Counted from the first letter of the stretch, positions 17,437-25,738 are shown. The stretch: DNA of 48,627 nt from Paenarthrobacter sp. Z7-10 (GCF_026932795.1 NZ_JADPVH010000030.1:1-48627); one strand, 5' to 3'. Translations and numbers: made by a program. The notes: generated from the sequence alone by a model not told the origin.

Positions 17437-18086
17437 TGCGCGCTCCCCTTGGGATGCTGGGCGATACGCTGGTCGTCGGCCGCCGGATCGGCCTCCCGTT
17501 CTTCGCACCGGATGCCGGTCTTATCTGGCGCTCCGCTCTGGTGATGCCACCGCGCGCCCGCCCAGATTCCGAGGCTGGTGGCCACGGCACCGCCGAGCAG
17601 ACTAGCCGCCAGGTACAGCACAGCGGGACCAATCCTTCCGGCTTGGACAAGGTGCACGGCGTCCAAGGCCAGGGTGCTGTAGGTGGTGAAGGCGCCCAGA
17701 AAGCCGGTTCCCAGCAGCAGCCGAACTACGCGCAGACCGCCAGCATCGCGGCCCCGCCGGGACAGACCTTCCAGGAGTGCGCCCAGAGCCAGCGCCCCAG
17801 TGAGGTTGATCAACAGGGTAGACAGCGGCCAGCCGCTGGGTTCAGGCAGCACGAGGCCCAGCCCGTAGCGGGATAGGGCGCCACCGACCCCACCGGCGGC
17901 TACGAGCAGGACATAGCGCATCTTCAAATGCACCGCGCGGAGTTGGTTGTCCTCCTGTTCGCCGTCGACGGGCATTGTCTCCGCATCAACATCGTTGGCC
18001 TTGGTGACATCGGCGCTGGCGTGGTCGGCGTCCTGGGCGCTGGCGTCGGGGCGGGGTACAGATGTGATGCGCTGGTTTTCACTCAT
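17433..18086 (-). CDS. crcB: fluoride channel subunit CrcB/Fluc (first copy, N-terminal extension)
   Basis: A 217-residue CrcB/Fluc protein. The channel domain starts near residue 56 (MRYVLLVAAGGVGGALSRY) and carries LLINLTGALALGALLEG and GTGFLGAFTTYSTLALD. It has an extra hydrophilic N-terminal tail of about 55 residues rich in Asp, Ala and Glu, and a charged C-terminal tail. Ordinary Fluc proteins are about 125 residues. The ATG at 18086 overlaps the stress-protein stop and the stop overlaps the second crcB start, so all three genes are translationally coupled. The tails might fix orientation in the membrane. Confidence 0.92.
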   Translation of the reverse strand: MSENQRITSVPRPDASAQDADHASADVTKANDVDAETMPVDGEQEDNQLRAVHLKMRYVLLVAAGGVGGALSRYGLGLVLPEPSGWPLSTLLINLTGALALGALLEGLSRRGRDAGGLRVVRLLLGTGFLGAFTTYSTLALDAVHLVQAGRIGPAVLYLAASLLGGAVATSLGIWAGARWHHQSGAPDKTGIRCEEREADPAADDQRIAQHPKGSAQ

Positions 18087-18694
18087 CGTGGGCCGCTGCC
18101 CGACCGCGGCCGCAGCGGAACCACCACGACGGGCCGATGCTGGCGATGGGTCAGATGAACCGCGATGGATCCAGTCAGCAGTTCCTCCAACCGGGCGCCA
18201 ATGCCGCGCTCGCGCGTCCCGACAACGATCAGGGCGGCGTTGATGGTTTCCGCAAACCGCCCCAAGGCCCGCGCCGGATCGCCTGCCAGCGTCGTGTATG
18301 ACCAACCGATGGGAAACGGCGCCAGTTCGCGGCCCAGCCGGAGCCTCAGTTGTTCCGCGACTCTCTCGGCGTCGTCATCGACCGCGTCGGGGTCGATGGA
18401 TCCGGCTTCCACTGTGCCGTCCACAGCTTCCCGCCGCAGGTAGCGGGTGACGTCCACATAGGCGCAGACCAAGTCGGACCCGAGACTAAAGGCGAGGTGG
18501 GCAGCTGATTGGATGACCGCCGGATGCTGCCCCGGATGGACGGCGGCCAGAATGGGACCGGTAATCCGGTGCAGGTCGGGTACCAGGGCAGAATGCGGCG
18601 CCGGTGCAGAGCCGGGCGCCGGTGCGGAGTGTGGCGGCCGTTCGCCGGGCGCCGGTGGAGGGTCAGGCATCCGCCCTACATGCTGATCGGCCAT
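18083..18694 (-). CDS. universal stress protein (UspA family)
   Basis: A 203-residue cytoplasmic protein with one Usp domain (about residues 45-195) after a Pro/Ala/His-rich N-terminal tail. ILAAVHPGQHP opens the domain. The ATP-binding signature is present near the C-terminus (VVGTRERGIGARLEELLTGS, then PVVVVP). The start has GGAGAGG upstream. It is the first gene behind the fluoride riboswitch and overlaps the first crcB gene by four bases, so it belongs to a fluoride-induced operon. Its role in fluoride stress is not known to me; ATP sensing or stabilising a fluoride-sensitive enzyme are possibilities only. Confidence 0.9.
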   Translation of the reverse strand: MADQHVGRMPDPPPAPGERPPHSAPAPGSAPAPHSALVPDLHRITGPILAAVHPGQHPAVIQSAAHLAFSLGSDLVCAYVDVTRYLRREAVDGTVEAGSIDPDAVDDDAERVAEQLRLRLGRELAPFPIGWSYTTLAGDPARALGRFAETINAALIVVGTRERGIGARLEELLTGSIAVHLTHRQHRPVVVVPLRPRSGSGPR

Positions 18695-18738
18695 GGGATT
18701 TCCTCTCCGGGCATAGTTGACCTACCTTGTGCAGAAAA

Positions 18739-18827
18739 GGCAGGAACCATCAGCCAAGCGGCGGTTCGGGCTGTTTCGCTGTGTCACGGTGATGTCACAG
18801 TTCGGAGCCCCGGCGGGATCCATCGCC
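18739..18827 (-). ncRNA. fluoride riboswitch (crcB motif)
   Basis: Reading the minus strand, GGCGATGGATCCCGCC (18827-18812) matches the 5' hairpin of the crcB motif. AAACAGCC (18776-18769) and GGCTGATGGTTCCT (18755-18742) match the 3' half. The hairpin loop GGATCC can pair with GGTTCC in the expected pseudoknot, with five of six pairs. A 35-nt insert between the halves may form its own stem (CTGTG with CACAG). Downstream CCTGCC can instead pair with GGTAGG, a possible switching hairpin. The first gene starts 45 nt downstream and two fluoride-channel genes follow. Confidence 0.82.
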
Positions 18828-18926
18828 GTTTCCTGACCCTACACGGTTTCGTGCCTGGTTCGCCAGCGCCAAATTACCAGGCGCCGGTGTCCGCAACCAG
18901 TCCCTCAGCAGCCGTTGGACGCGCCC

Positions 18927-19601
18927 CTATAAGGGGAGCGGCTCCGTCAGCGAACCGATCACGAAGTCCGCCCCCGCACTGTGCAGCTGATCGCGGCTGA
19001 AGTGGTGGCTCGCCACCCCAACGCAGTCGATTCCGGCCGCGTGAGCACCGTCGACGTCGTGCGGGGTGTCGCCGACGACGATCGCCTGGCCGCCCGTTAT
19101 CGCTTCGCCGTAGACCAAGGAGGCCCGGCTCAGTGCTGTTTTCGTCAGCTCCCCGCGGTCTGTGGAGTCCGAGCCATAACCACCGAAGGAGAAAAACCGG
19201 TTCAACCGGGCCCGATGAAGTTTGATGTGGGCCGCCGCCTCCAAGTTTCCTGTGACGATCCCCAACAGGTAACCGTCCTCGATGAGCTGCGGCAGCAGTT
19301 CTTCCACGCCGTCCAACACGCGGTAGTTCTCGGAATCCGCGACCGTGTCGTACAGGTAGTGCAAACGGCGTTCGAGCAGCCGGGCAAATTCCCGGCGCTC
19401 GGGTTGGCGCTTCAGGACTGCTTGAAAGGTCCGCCTCCCCACCTCTGGGTCGGTCATGCCCGTGTCGGTGAATTCGGCGATGTCCGCCGGAATTCCATAC
19501 AGCTCCTCGAATGCCAGCCGCCATGAGGCGGCTCCAGCTCCGCCACTGATAATCAGGGTGCCGTCAATGTCGAACAAAATCGCCTTACGGGCCTCTGTCA
19601 T
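18927..19601 (-). CDS. HAD-superfamily hydrolase (phosphoglycolate phosphatase-like)
   Basis: A 224-residue haloacid-dehalogenase phosphatase. It has the nucleophile motif LFDIDGTLI (Asp10 and Asp12), IVTGN as motif II, a Lys between them and the end, and GDTPHDVDGAHAAG as motif IV with paired Asp. A helical cap lies near residues 15-90. The start has AAGGAG. It lies between the molybdoenzyme gene, 99 bp upstream, and the fluoride operon, in the same direction. The substrate is unknown; members act on phosphoglycolate, sugar phosphates or nucleotides. A phosphatase for methylthiopentose phosphate is possible but not shown. Confidence 0.88.
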   Translation of the reverse strand: MTEARKAILFDIDGTLIISGGAGAASWRLAFEELYGIPADIAEFTDTGMTDPEVGRRTFQAVLKRQPERREFARLLERRLHYLYDTVADSENYRVLDGVEELLPQLIEDGYLLGIVTGNLEAAAHIKLHRARLNRFFSFGGYGSDSTDRGELTKTALSRASLVYGEAITGGQAIVVGDTPHDVDGAHAAGIDCVGVASHHFSRDQLHSAGADFVIGSLTEPLPL

Positions 19602-19700
19602 GCGGTAGCTCCTTGACTGATCGTGCGGGCGTGGCTGGCAGCCGTTCCCCCGGGCTCAGTGATGCTGTACCGCAGAGTCCGTCATGCTGTATCAGATGGC

Positions 19701-21365
19701 TCAGCCAGCCTGCACATGGATGGTGTGGAAGCCGGACGCGCCGTCCGGGGCTGGCGGAGCCACCTGGTCGGTCTGCAGCTGTCCCTGCCCGTCAGTGGCG
19801 CGGACTTGCAGTTGGTGGCCGCCGGGATCCATTTGAACCTGAGCGGACCATTGGTACCAAGTGTCCTTGGAGATTCCCGGGGCCAGTTTGGCTTCCTGCC
19901 AGTTACCCTGATCCACGCGCACCTCCACCTTGGAAATCCCCCGTTCCTGCGCCCACGCCACTCCTCCCACGGGGACGCTGCCCGCTTTCACCGAGCCACC
20001 GTCCCGGGGGGTGTCGATGCGCGAGGACGTCTTGATGATTCCATGGGTGGACCATCCGCGGGTGGACCAGTAGCCCAAGTCTTCAGCAAAGGTGGTGACC
20101 TTAAGATTGGTGACCCATTTGGTGGCCGAAACAAAGCCATACAGGCCAGGCACGATCAGGCGGGCCGGAAAACCGTGCTCGATCGGCAGCAGCGCGTCGT
20201 TCATGCCGACGGCGATCATCGCCCCGCGGTTGTCGGTCATCGCCTCCAGCGGTGTGCCGGCAGTGAACCCATCAGTGCTGCTGGACAGCACCATGTCCGC
20301 ACCGGGCTTAACGCCGGCCAGTGCCAGCAGTTCACGCACCGGCCAACCCAGCCATTTCGCGTTGCCGATCAGGTCCCCACCCACCTCGTTGGACACGCAG
20401 GCGATAGTCACATACTGTTCCATCATCGGTTTGGCCAGCAGCGTGGCGAGGTCGATCTCCACCTCGTGGTCAACCATCCCCGTCACCGTCAGTTTCCAGC
20501 TGGTGGGGTTCACGTTGGGCACCACCAAGGCGGTATCGATGCGGTAGAAATCCGCATTCGGCGTGACCAGCGGCTCCATTCCGTCCAGTTTAATCTCCGC
20601 TCCGGCCGGGATGACCGCACCTGGTGTCGTCGAGGGTGACGCCGGGGCGGGGAGCCGCAGTTTTTCCCGCGCCTGGGCAACTCCCACGGCCGTGGTCCGT
20701 GCCACGGCGGCAAAGATTCCCGCGACGACGGCGACGCCGGCACCTGCGCCGGCCGCCTGCAGGAACCGGCGCCGGTCTTCACCCGCTGCCGGGGCACGCG
20801 TCGGATCGGGATTCCTGGGCAGCCAGGCAAGCAGCCGCTTGCGAAAGGCTCCCAGCAGCAAAATGGCCAGCACCGCCGCCAGCACTGGTGCCGCGATGGC
20901 CGCCGTCGTACTTTGCGCGCGCGTCAGCACTGCCACCAGGCCGACGATGCCGAAGACTGCGATGCCCACGACGCCGACAAAACGGCGGCGCACCTCAAAG
21001 ATGCCGGCCAGAGCGGCTAGGACCGCAACTACCAGGCACATGGCAATCAGGAACGCCAGCTTGTCTGAAGTGCCGAAGATCGAGATCGCCCAGTCCTTCA
21101 CACCAGGGGGCATGCCGTCGATTGCCGCACCACCGACGCCCGTCAGCGGTGAGACCGCCGGGCTGATGGCCGCGGCGGTTAGTTCGCCGGCCACAACCCC
21201 TATGGCCACGGAGATCAAGCCGCAGACAGCCGCCCAAAACATCAGCTTGCGCCCCGGACGGGAAGTGCTCCCCAGGAACGGTTCACGCCCTAAACCGCCG
21301 CTGCCGGAGGTATTCCCGGGCTGCCCACCCGTGGCATTGGGCCCGGATTCGGTGTGGACGCTCAT
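19701..21365 (-). CDS. membrane-anchored molybdopterin oxidoreductase, sulfite oxidase/MsrP family
   Basis: A 554-residue protein. Residues 41-175 contain four predicted membrane helices, then RRRFLQAAGAGAG (198-210) resembles a Tat-type anchor. The rest is an extracytoplasmic sulfite-oxidase-fold domain with the molybdenum-ligand cysteine in TIACVSNEVGG (Cys323), ADFYRIDTAL, LPIEHGFPARLIVPGLYG and KWVTNL, followed by the C-terminal Mo-co dimerisation domain to residue 554. AAGGAGA precedes the ATG, which overlaps the histidine kinase stop. The family includes sulfite oxidase, nitrate reductase and the methionine sulfoxide reductase MsrP; membrane-fused members are uncharacterised to my knowledge. 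Coupling to a two-component system suggests induction by an envelope signal. Confidence 0.9.
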   Translation of the reverse strand: MSVHTESGPNATGGQPGNTSGSGGLGREPFLGSTSRPGRKLMFWAAVCGLISVAIGVVAGELTAAAISPAVSPLTGVGGAAIDGMPPGVKDWAISIFGTSDKLAFLIAMCLVVAVLAALAGIFEVRRRFVGVVGIAVFGIVGLVAVLTRAQSTTAAIAAPVLAAVLAILLLGAFRKRLLAWLPRNPDPTRAPAAGEDRRRFLQAAGAGAGVAVVAGIFAAVARTTAVGVAQAREKLRLPAPASPSTTPGAVIPAGAEIKLDGMEPLVTPNADFYRIDTALVVPNVNPTSWKLTVTGMVDHEVEIDLATLLAKPMMEQYVTIACVSNEVGGDLIGNAKWLGWPVRELLALAGVKPGADMVLSSSTDGFTAGTPLEAMTDNRGAMIAVGMNDALLPIEHGFPARLIVPGLYGFVSATKWVTNLKVTTFAEDLGYWSTRGWSTHGIIKTSSRIDTPRDGGSVKAGSVPVGGVAWAQERGISKVEVRVDQGNWQEAKLAPGISKDTWYQWSAQVQMDPGGHQLQVRATDGQGQLQTDQVAPPAPDGASGFHTIHVQAG

Positions 21366-22639
21366 GATTGATCTCCTTGACTTACGGCTGCGCGCTGAGC
21401 TGAAGGACGGGAAAGGGCCGCAGCCCGGGCCGCCGAAATATGTGGCGTGGCAGATTGTGGGGTGGCGGATTGCTGGGTGGCAGATTGCTGGCTGACCTGT
21501 TGCCCCGCGGCCTTCGACGCCATGGCGGGCACCGGCAGGCGCAGGGTGAAACGGCAACCCTGCCCGGCGTTGGCGGCTTCGACGGTGCCTTGGTGTGCCT
21601 TGACGATGCCGGCCACCATACTCAGTCCGATGCCGGCACCGCTGAAGGGGCTCTTGCGCCGTCCCGGCGCCTTCTGCCAACCCGTGGTGAACAGCCTGGA
21701 CAGGTCATCCTCAGCGATGCCGCCGCACTCGTCTTCCACCACGACGGTGGCCCAGCCCGCCCCTCCGGACGCGGCGATCCGGACGGTGCTGCCCTCGCGG
21801 CTGTAGATAATGGCGTTCAGGATGACATTGCGGACCGCCCGGCCCAGGGAGGCGGCGTCCGCCGCCGCCAGTGTGGGGCGCACCCGTTCACCGTTGATGC
21901 TGATGCTGCGGCGCTCGGCTAGCGGGGCCAGATCGGCGATGGCATCGCTGACCAGATCGTAAAGATCCAGCCGCTCAATTCTGAGTTCGATGGTTCCGGC
22001 CTGGATTTTGGACAATTCAAGCAGGTCATTAATCAGCACGGCCATCTGGTCCGCCTGCCCGATGATCTTGCGGTGGTACCCAGATACGTCCGTCACCACA
22101 CCATCCTCGAGGGCCTCGGTCATCGCCCGCATGCTCGCCAGCGGGGTGCGCAGGTCGTGCGAAACCCAGCTCACCAACTCTCGGCGGGCCTGTTCGACGA
22201 CGGCCTCGCGGCGCCGGGATTCGTCCAGTTTTTCACTGGTGGACTGCAGCTCGGCAGCCAGTGCTGCCAGTTCGGAACTCATTTTGCCCTGCGGGAGGAC
22301 GGTTTCTCCCCGTCCGATCCGACGGGCCGCACCGATCAGGATCCGGGTGTTGCGGGCCACCCGTAGACCGAGAACGACTGCGACGGCCACGGCTACCAGG
22401 GAAGCGATCGCCAGGATGTACCACATCACCTCCAGGTCGTGGGCGGAAATGAACATGGCGTTGAAGGCGCTGATCATTCCGGCCATCAGCACGCCGATGG
22501 TTGCGACAACCACTAGGCACAGCTGAATAACAATTGAAGCCCTGCGCAGCAGCCGCTGCAACAGGACCGTAATCACGCCTATCGACACCGCCCAGAACAG
22601 TACCACCCGCAGGATGGTCAGCAGATCCTCCTCACTCAC
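21362..22639 (-). CDS. sensor histidine kinase
   Basis: A 425-residue membrane kinase. Helices lie near residues 5-25, 35-60 and 70-95, with little extracytoplasmic sequence, so the signal may be sensed in or near the membrane. A HAMP-like stretch precedes the H-box SWVSHDLRTPLAS. The ATPase part has NVILNAIIYS, DECGGIAEDDL and GAGIGLSMVAGIV. GTG 22639 overlaps the regulator stop and the kinase stop overlaps the molybdoenzyme start. The C-terminal tail is made of repeated QQSAT units from a 15-bp DNA repeat and probably has no catalytic role. Confidence 0.94.
   Translation of the reverse strand: MSEEDLLTILRVVLFWAVSIGVITVLLQRLLRRASIVIQLCLVVVATIGVLMAGMISAFNAMFISAHDLEVMWYILAIASLVAVAVAVVLGLRVARNTRILIGAARRIGRGETVLPQGKMSSELAALAAELQSTSEKLDESRRREAVVEQARRELVSWVSHDLRTPLASMRAMTEALEDGVVTDVSGYHRKIIGQADQMAVLINDLLELSKIQAGTIELRIERLDLYDLVSDAIADLAPLAERRSISINGERVRPTLAAADAASLGRAVRNVILNAIIYSREGSTVRIAASGGAGWATVVVEDECGGIAEDDLSRLFTTGWQKAPGRRKSPFSGAGIGLSMVAGIVKAHQGTVEAANAGQGCRFTLRLPVPAMASKAAGQQVSQQSATQQSATPQSATPHISAARAAALSRPSAQRAAVSQGDQS
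21446..21490. repeat. 15-bp tandem repeat at the 3' end of the kinase gene
   Basis: Three units of 15 bp (21446-21460, 21461-21475, 21476-21490) encode repeated Q-S-A-T-P/Q residues in frame. Confidence 0.8.
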
Positions 22640-23490
22640 GCGGATCGACCCCCCTCCGGCATGCCGTCCGCCTTCACTTCCGGCAGCTCCGCGGCGACGC
22701 CTTTGCCGGGGTCGGTCCGGTCGGCGGAGTCGGTCGGGTCAGCCTGTTCGGCGGCCTGCAGCGTGCCCGCTGCGTCGCCGTCGAACCGGTACCCGACGCC
22801 CCAGACCGTGCGCAGCAACGTTGGTTTGGTGGGGTCACGCTCGATTTTTTCGCGCAATCGACGAACGTGGACGGTGACAGTGGACAGATCGCCAAAGTCC
22901 CATTCCCATACCGCCCTGATCAGTTCCTCCCGACTAAAGACCTGATTGGGACGACGCAGAAAAAACGCCAGCAGATCAAATTCGCGGGCCGTCAGGCTCA
23001 GCTCCCGACCATCGCGGGTAGCGATGCGAGCGGCCGGATTGAGCACGAATCCGGCCAGTTCCACCTCCGGCTCCGGGGTGAATTCCTTCACACTGCGGCG
23101 CAGCACCGACTTCACCCGCAGCATCAGCTCCCGCGGCGAGAAGGGCTTCGTGACGTAGTCGTCCGCGCCCATTTCCAATCCCAGGATCCGGTCGCCTTCG
23201 GTGCCGAGTGCGGTGAGCAGGATGATCGGCATCGACATCGTTGCCCTGATCCGCCGGCACACCTCCACCCCGTCGAGTCCAGGCAGCATGCGGTCCAGGA
23301 TGATCAGGTCCGGTGCATGGGTTTTGGCCAGGTGCAACGCCGTGAAGCCGTCGGCGGCAAGATCCACCTGGTAGCCCGCCTGCAGCAGGTAGTCCCGCAC
23401 CACATTTGAAATAATCTCCTCGTCTTCGACCAGGAGGACGCGGCGGTTGCCCACCTCGGTGGGTCCGGCGGAAAACTGCCGACTGTTCAC
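22636..23490 (-). CDS. OmpR-family response regulator
   Basis: A 284-residue two-domain regulator. The receiver has VLLVEDEE, the phosphoacceptor Asp in LIILDRMLPG and Lys in TKPFSPREL. The C-terminal winged helix has ELSLTAREFDLLAFFLRRP and TVTVHVRRLREKIE, then a disordered tail of about 50 residues. I choose GTG 23490 because TATGCT (23497-23502) lies 6 nt upstream, giving a leaderless mRNA; ATG 23517 is an in-frame alternative without a Shine-Dalgarno. It heads the regulator-kinase-molybdoenzyme operon and diverges from the glycosyltransferase gene, so it may control both. Confidence 0.93.
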   Translation of the reverse strand: MNSRQFSAGPTEVGNRRVLLVEDEEIISNVVRDYLLQAGYQVDLAADGFTALHLAKTHAPDLIILDRMLPGLDGVEVCRRIRATMSMPIILLTALGTEGDRILGLEMGADDYVTKPFSPRELMLRVKSVLRRSVKEFTPEPEVELAGFVLNPAARIATRDGRELSLTAREFDLLAFFLRRPNQVFSREELIRAVWEWDFGDLSTVTVHVRRLREKIERDPTKPTLLRTVWGVGYRFDGDAAGTLQAAEQADPTDSADRTDPGKGVAAELPEVKADGMPEGGRSA

Positions 23491-23496
23491 ACTTCC

Positions 23497-23502
23497 AGCA
23501 TA
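23497..23502 (-). promoter_or_regulatory. -10 hexamer TATGCT of the response-regulator operon
   Basis: TATGCT lies 6 nt before GTG 23490 on the minus strand. Together with TACGGT (23600-23605) on the other strand it makes a divergent leaderless promoter pair. Confidence 0.5.
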
Positions 23503-23599
23503 GGTTCGTCCCGCCATACCGCCAGCGCTAACGGTACCAATGAGTTATCCGTCCCGGTTCCGTAAGAATTTCCGCGGGCCAAGGCGGACCCCGGGATCC

Positions 23600-23605
23600 T
23601 ACGGT
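23600..23605 (+). promoter_or_regulatory. -10 hexamer TACGGT of the GT2-DUF2064 operon
   Basis: TACGGT is followed by 6 nt and GTG 23612. This is the leaderless layout and it decides the start of the glycosyltransferase gene. Confidence 0.5.
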
Positions 23606-23611
23606 CAAAGG

Positions 23612-24997
23612 GTGAAGGAAAAACACCCGCTTCAGCAACCGCCCCCGCACGCGCACCCGCCGGGAACCGACGTCCTCGTCGACGTCGTTCTGCCGTGCTT
23701 GAACGAGGCCGCCGCATTGCCCGGCGTTCTCGCCGCGCTGCCGGCCGGATTTCGGGCCATCGTGGTGGACAACGGCTCCACCGACGGTTCGGGCACGCTT
23801 GCGGCGGAACTCGGCGCCTTCGTCGTGCGGGAACCACAAAGGGGTTTCGGTGCCGCCGCACACGCGGGACTACTTGCGGCCACGGCCGAATTCGTCGCCT
23901 TCTGTGACTGCGATGGCTCCCTGGACCCCGGCCAGCTGCCGGCGCTGCTGGCTCCCGTGCGCAGCGGGGTGGCGGATCTGGTGCTTGGCGCCCGGCGCCC
24001 GCTCAGGGGTTCCTGGCCGCTCCATGCCCGTCTGGCTAACCGAGTGCTGAGCCGACGGCTGCGCCGGCTGACCGGCATTGAGCTCACCGATCTGGGACCG
24101 ATGCGCGTTGCGCGGCGCCGTGCACTGCTGGACCTGGCCCTGCGGGACCGACGCAGCGGCTATCCGCTGGAAATGCTGCTCAATGCCCATGCACACGGCT
24201 GGCGGGTGGCGGAGCTTCCGGTCATTTACTCCCCTCGGTTGGGCCGTTCCAAAGTCACCGGCACGGTGCGCGGTACCCTGACGGCTGTCCAGGACATGTC
24301 CGCACAGCTATCCCGCACTCGCACGCCGGGCCGGACCGTGCCGGGGCTCACGGTCGCCGTGATCGCCAAGGAATGTCTGCCGGGGAAGGTCAAGACGCGG
24401 CTGACACCCCCGCTGTCCCCGGCCACCGCGGCGGCACTGGCACAAACCAGCCTGAGCCAGACGCTGCGGGCGGTCCAAAGCCTGCCCGTGGCCCGACGCT
24501 TGCTGGTGCTGGAGGGGAGCCCACGGCCAGAGGATGCAGCGGGTTTCGAAGTCTTCGCGCAGGCCTCCGGCTCGCTGGATGAGCGGCTGGCCGCCCTGTG
24601 CTCGCTGACCGAGGGCCCCCTCCTCATCCTCGGCATGGACACACCCCAGCTGACGCCTAAACTGCTGCAGCCGCTGCTGGACGACTGGTCGGGCCCGGAG
24701 CCGCGATTCGGTTCCTGGCTTGGTCCTGCGGACGACGGCGGTTTCTGGGCTTTGGCGCTGCGCCACCCGGACGGCGACCTGATCCGGGGTGTGCCGATGT
24801 CCACGCCCGCCACCGGAGTGGATCAGTTGGCCCGGCTGCAGCAAGCCGGAATCAACGTCGGGCTGCTGCCCATGCTGACCGATGTTGATACCATCGACGC
24901 TGCGCTCAAGGTCGCGCAGGAGTGCCTGGGCACTCCGTTCGCGCACGCAGTTGCGGAATTGTCCTTCACCATTGATCCACTGGCGGATGCCGTATGA
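23612..24997 (+). CDS. fused GT2 glycosyltransferase and DUF2064 (TIGR04282-type) protein
   Basis: A 461-residue fusion of two GT-A folds. Residues about 22-245 are a family 2 transferase like dolichyl-phosphate-sugar synthases (VVLPCLNEAAALPG, VVDNGSTDGS, DCDGSLDP). Residues about 255-440 are a DUF2064 domain related to CofC-like nucleotidyltransferases (KTRLTPPLSP, LGMDTPQLTP, PADDGGFWALAL). In Mycobacterium tuberculosis the matching proteins Rv0539 and Rv0540 are separate neighbours in the methylthioxylose locus. A natural reading is that DUF2064 activates a sugar phosphate and GT2 moves it to polyprenyl phosphate. GTG 23612 is leaderless; ATG 23540 is less likely. The stop overlaps the methyltransferase start. 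Confidence 0.9.
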   Translation: MKEKHPLQQPPPHAHPPGTDVLVDVVLPCLNEAAALPGVLAALPAGFRAIVVDNGSTDGSGTLAAELGAFVVREPQRGFGAAAHAGLLAATAEFVAFCDCDGSLDPGQLPALLAPVRSGVADLVLGARRPLRGSWPLHARLANRVLSRRLRRLTGIELTDLGPMRVARRRALLDLALRDRRSGYPLEMLLNAHAHGWRVAELPVIYSPRLGRSKVTGTVRGTLTAVQDMSAQLSRTRTPGRTVPGLTVAVIAKECLPGKVKTRLTPPLSPATAAALAQTSLSQTLRAVQSLPVARRLLVLEGSPRPEDAAGFEVFAQASGSLDERLAALCSLTEGPLLILGMDTPQLTPKLLQPLLDDWSGPEPRFGSWLGPADDGGFWALALRHPDGDLIRGVPMSTPATGVDQLARLQQAGINVGLLPMLTDVDTIDAALKVAQECLGTPFAHAVAELSFTIDPLADAV

Positions 24998-25728
24998 GCG
25001 CCGAGCCGCAGGTTCCCTTCGCTGTTCCGGCTGTTCCGGCGCTTGGAACTGCGCGCCGCCGCTTCTTCGGCCAAGGTGGCGCAGAACCCTACGCACGCGG
25101 TCTTCAGCACGGCGTGGGAACCCTGATCCTCCGGCCGGCTAACGACAGCACGGCGGCCGTTCCCCTGCGGTTACAGCTTCAGCACTGGTGCGCTCCCGCC
25201 GCCGCCGAGGAGCGTGCACTGCTCCGCGGTCTCCGCGGTCCCGTCCTGGACGTAGGCTGTGGTCCCGGCCGGATGCTCGCCGCCGCTGCAGCCATTGGTT
25301 TGAAAGCCACGGGCGTGGACAGTAGCGAGATGGCGGTGCAGCATGCCCGCGCCCGGGGTGCCATGGTGCTGAACAGCTCCATCTTCGACGCGCTGCCGCA
25401 GGAGGGCCGCTGGGGATCGGCTTTGCTGCTGGATGGGAACATCGGCATCGGCGGCAACGTCGGGGCCCTTCTGGCCCGATTGGCGCAGCTGCTCGACGTC
25501 CGGGGCAGCGTCCTGGTGGAGGTGGATCCGCGCGCGGATATGGACCTTGCCTACCAAGCGATATTGGAGGACGCCGCCGGCCATCTCAGCGAACCGTTCC
25601 CGTGGTCCCGCGTTGGCGCCGATGCGCTGGCCATCCACGCCGCAGCGGCCGGCTGGCGGGTGGCGGGAACGGCCGGCTTCGAGCTGCGCGGTTTCTGCTG
25701 GCTCCGACGAGTCGGTCCGCCGCACTGA
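24994..25728 (+). CDS. class I SAM-dependent methyltransferase
   Basis: A 244-residue methyltransferase with motif I LDVGCGPGRML near residue 84, an acidic residue after strand 2 in TGVDSSEMA, and LLLDGNIGIGGN as a motif III/IV region. It overlaps the GT2-DUF2064 gene in ATGA, so the two act in one pathway. The acceptor is unknown. In a glycan cluster it could O-methylate a sugar or a nucleotide-sugar intermediate. No membrane segment is seen. It runs convergently into the small membrane gene with only 10 bp between. Confidence 0.87.
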   Translation: MSAEPQVPFAVPAVPALGTARRRFFGQGGAEPYARGLQHGVGTLILRPANDSTAAVPLRLQLQHWCAPAAAEERALLRGLRGPVLDVGCGPGRMLAAAAAIGLKATGVDSSEMAVQHARARGAMVLNSSIFDALPQEGRWGSALLLDGNIGIGGNVGALLARLAQLLDVRGSVLVEVDPRADMDLAYQAILEDAAGHLSEPFPWSRVGADALAIHAAAAGWRVAGTAGFELRGFCWLRRVGPPH

Positions 25729-25738
25729 ACTGAGGCAC

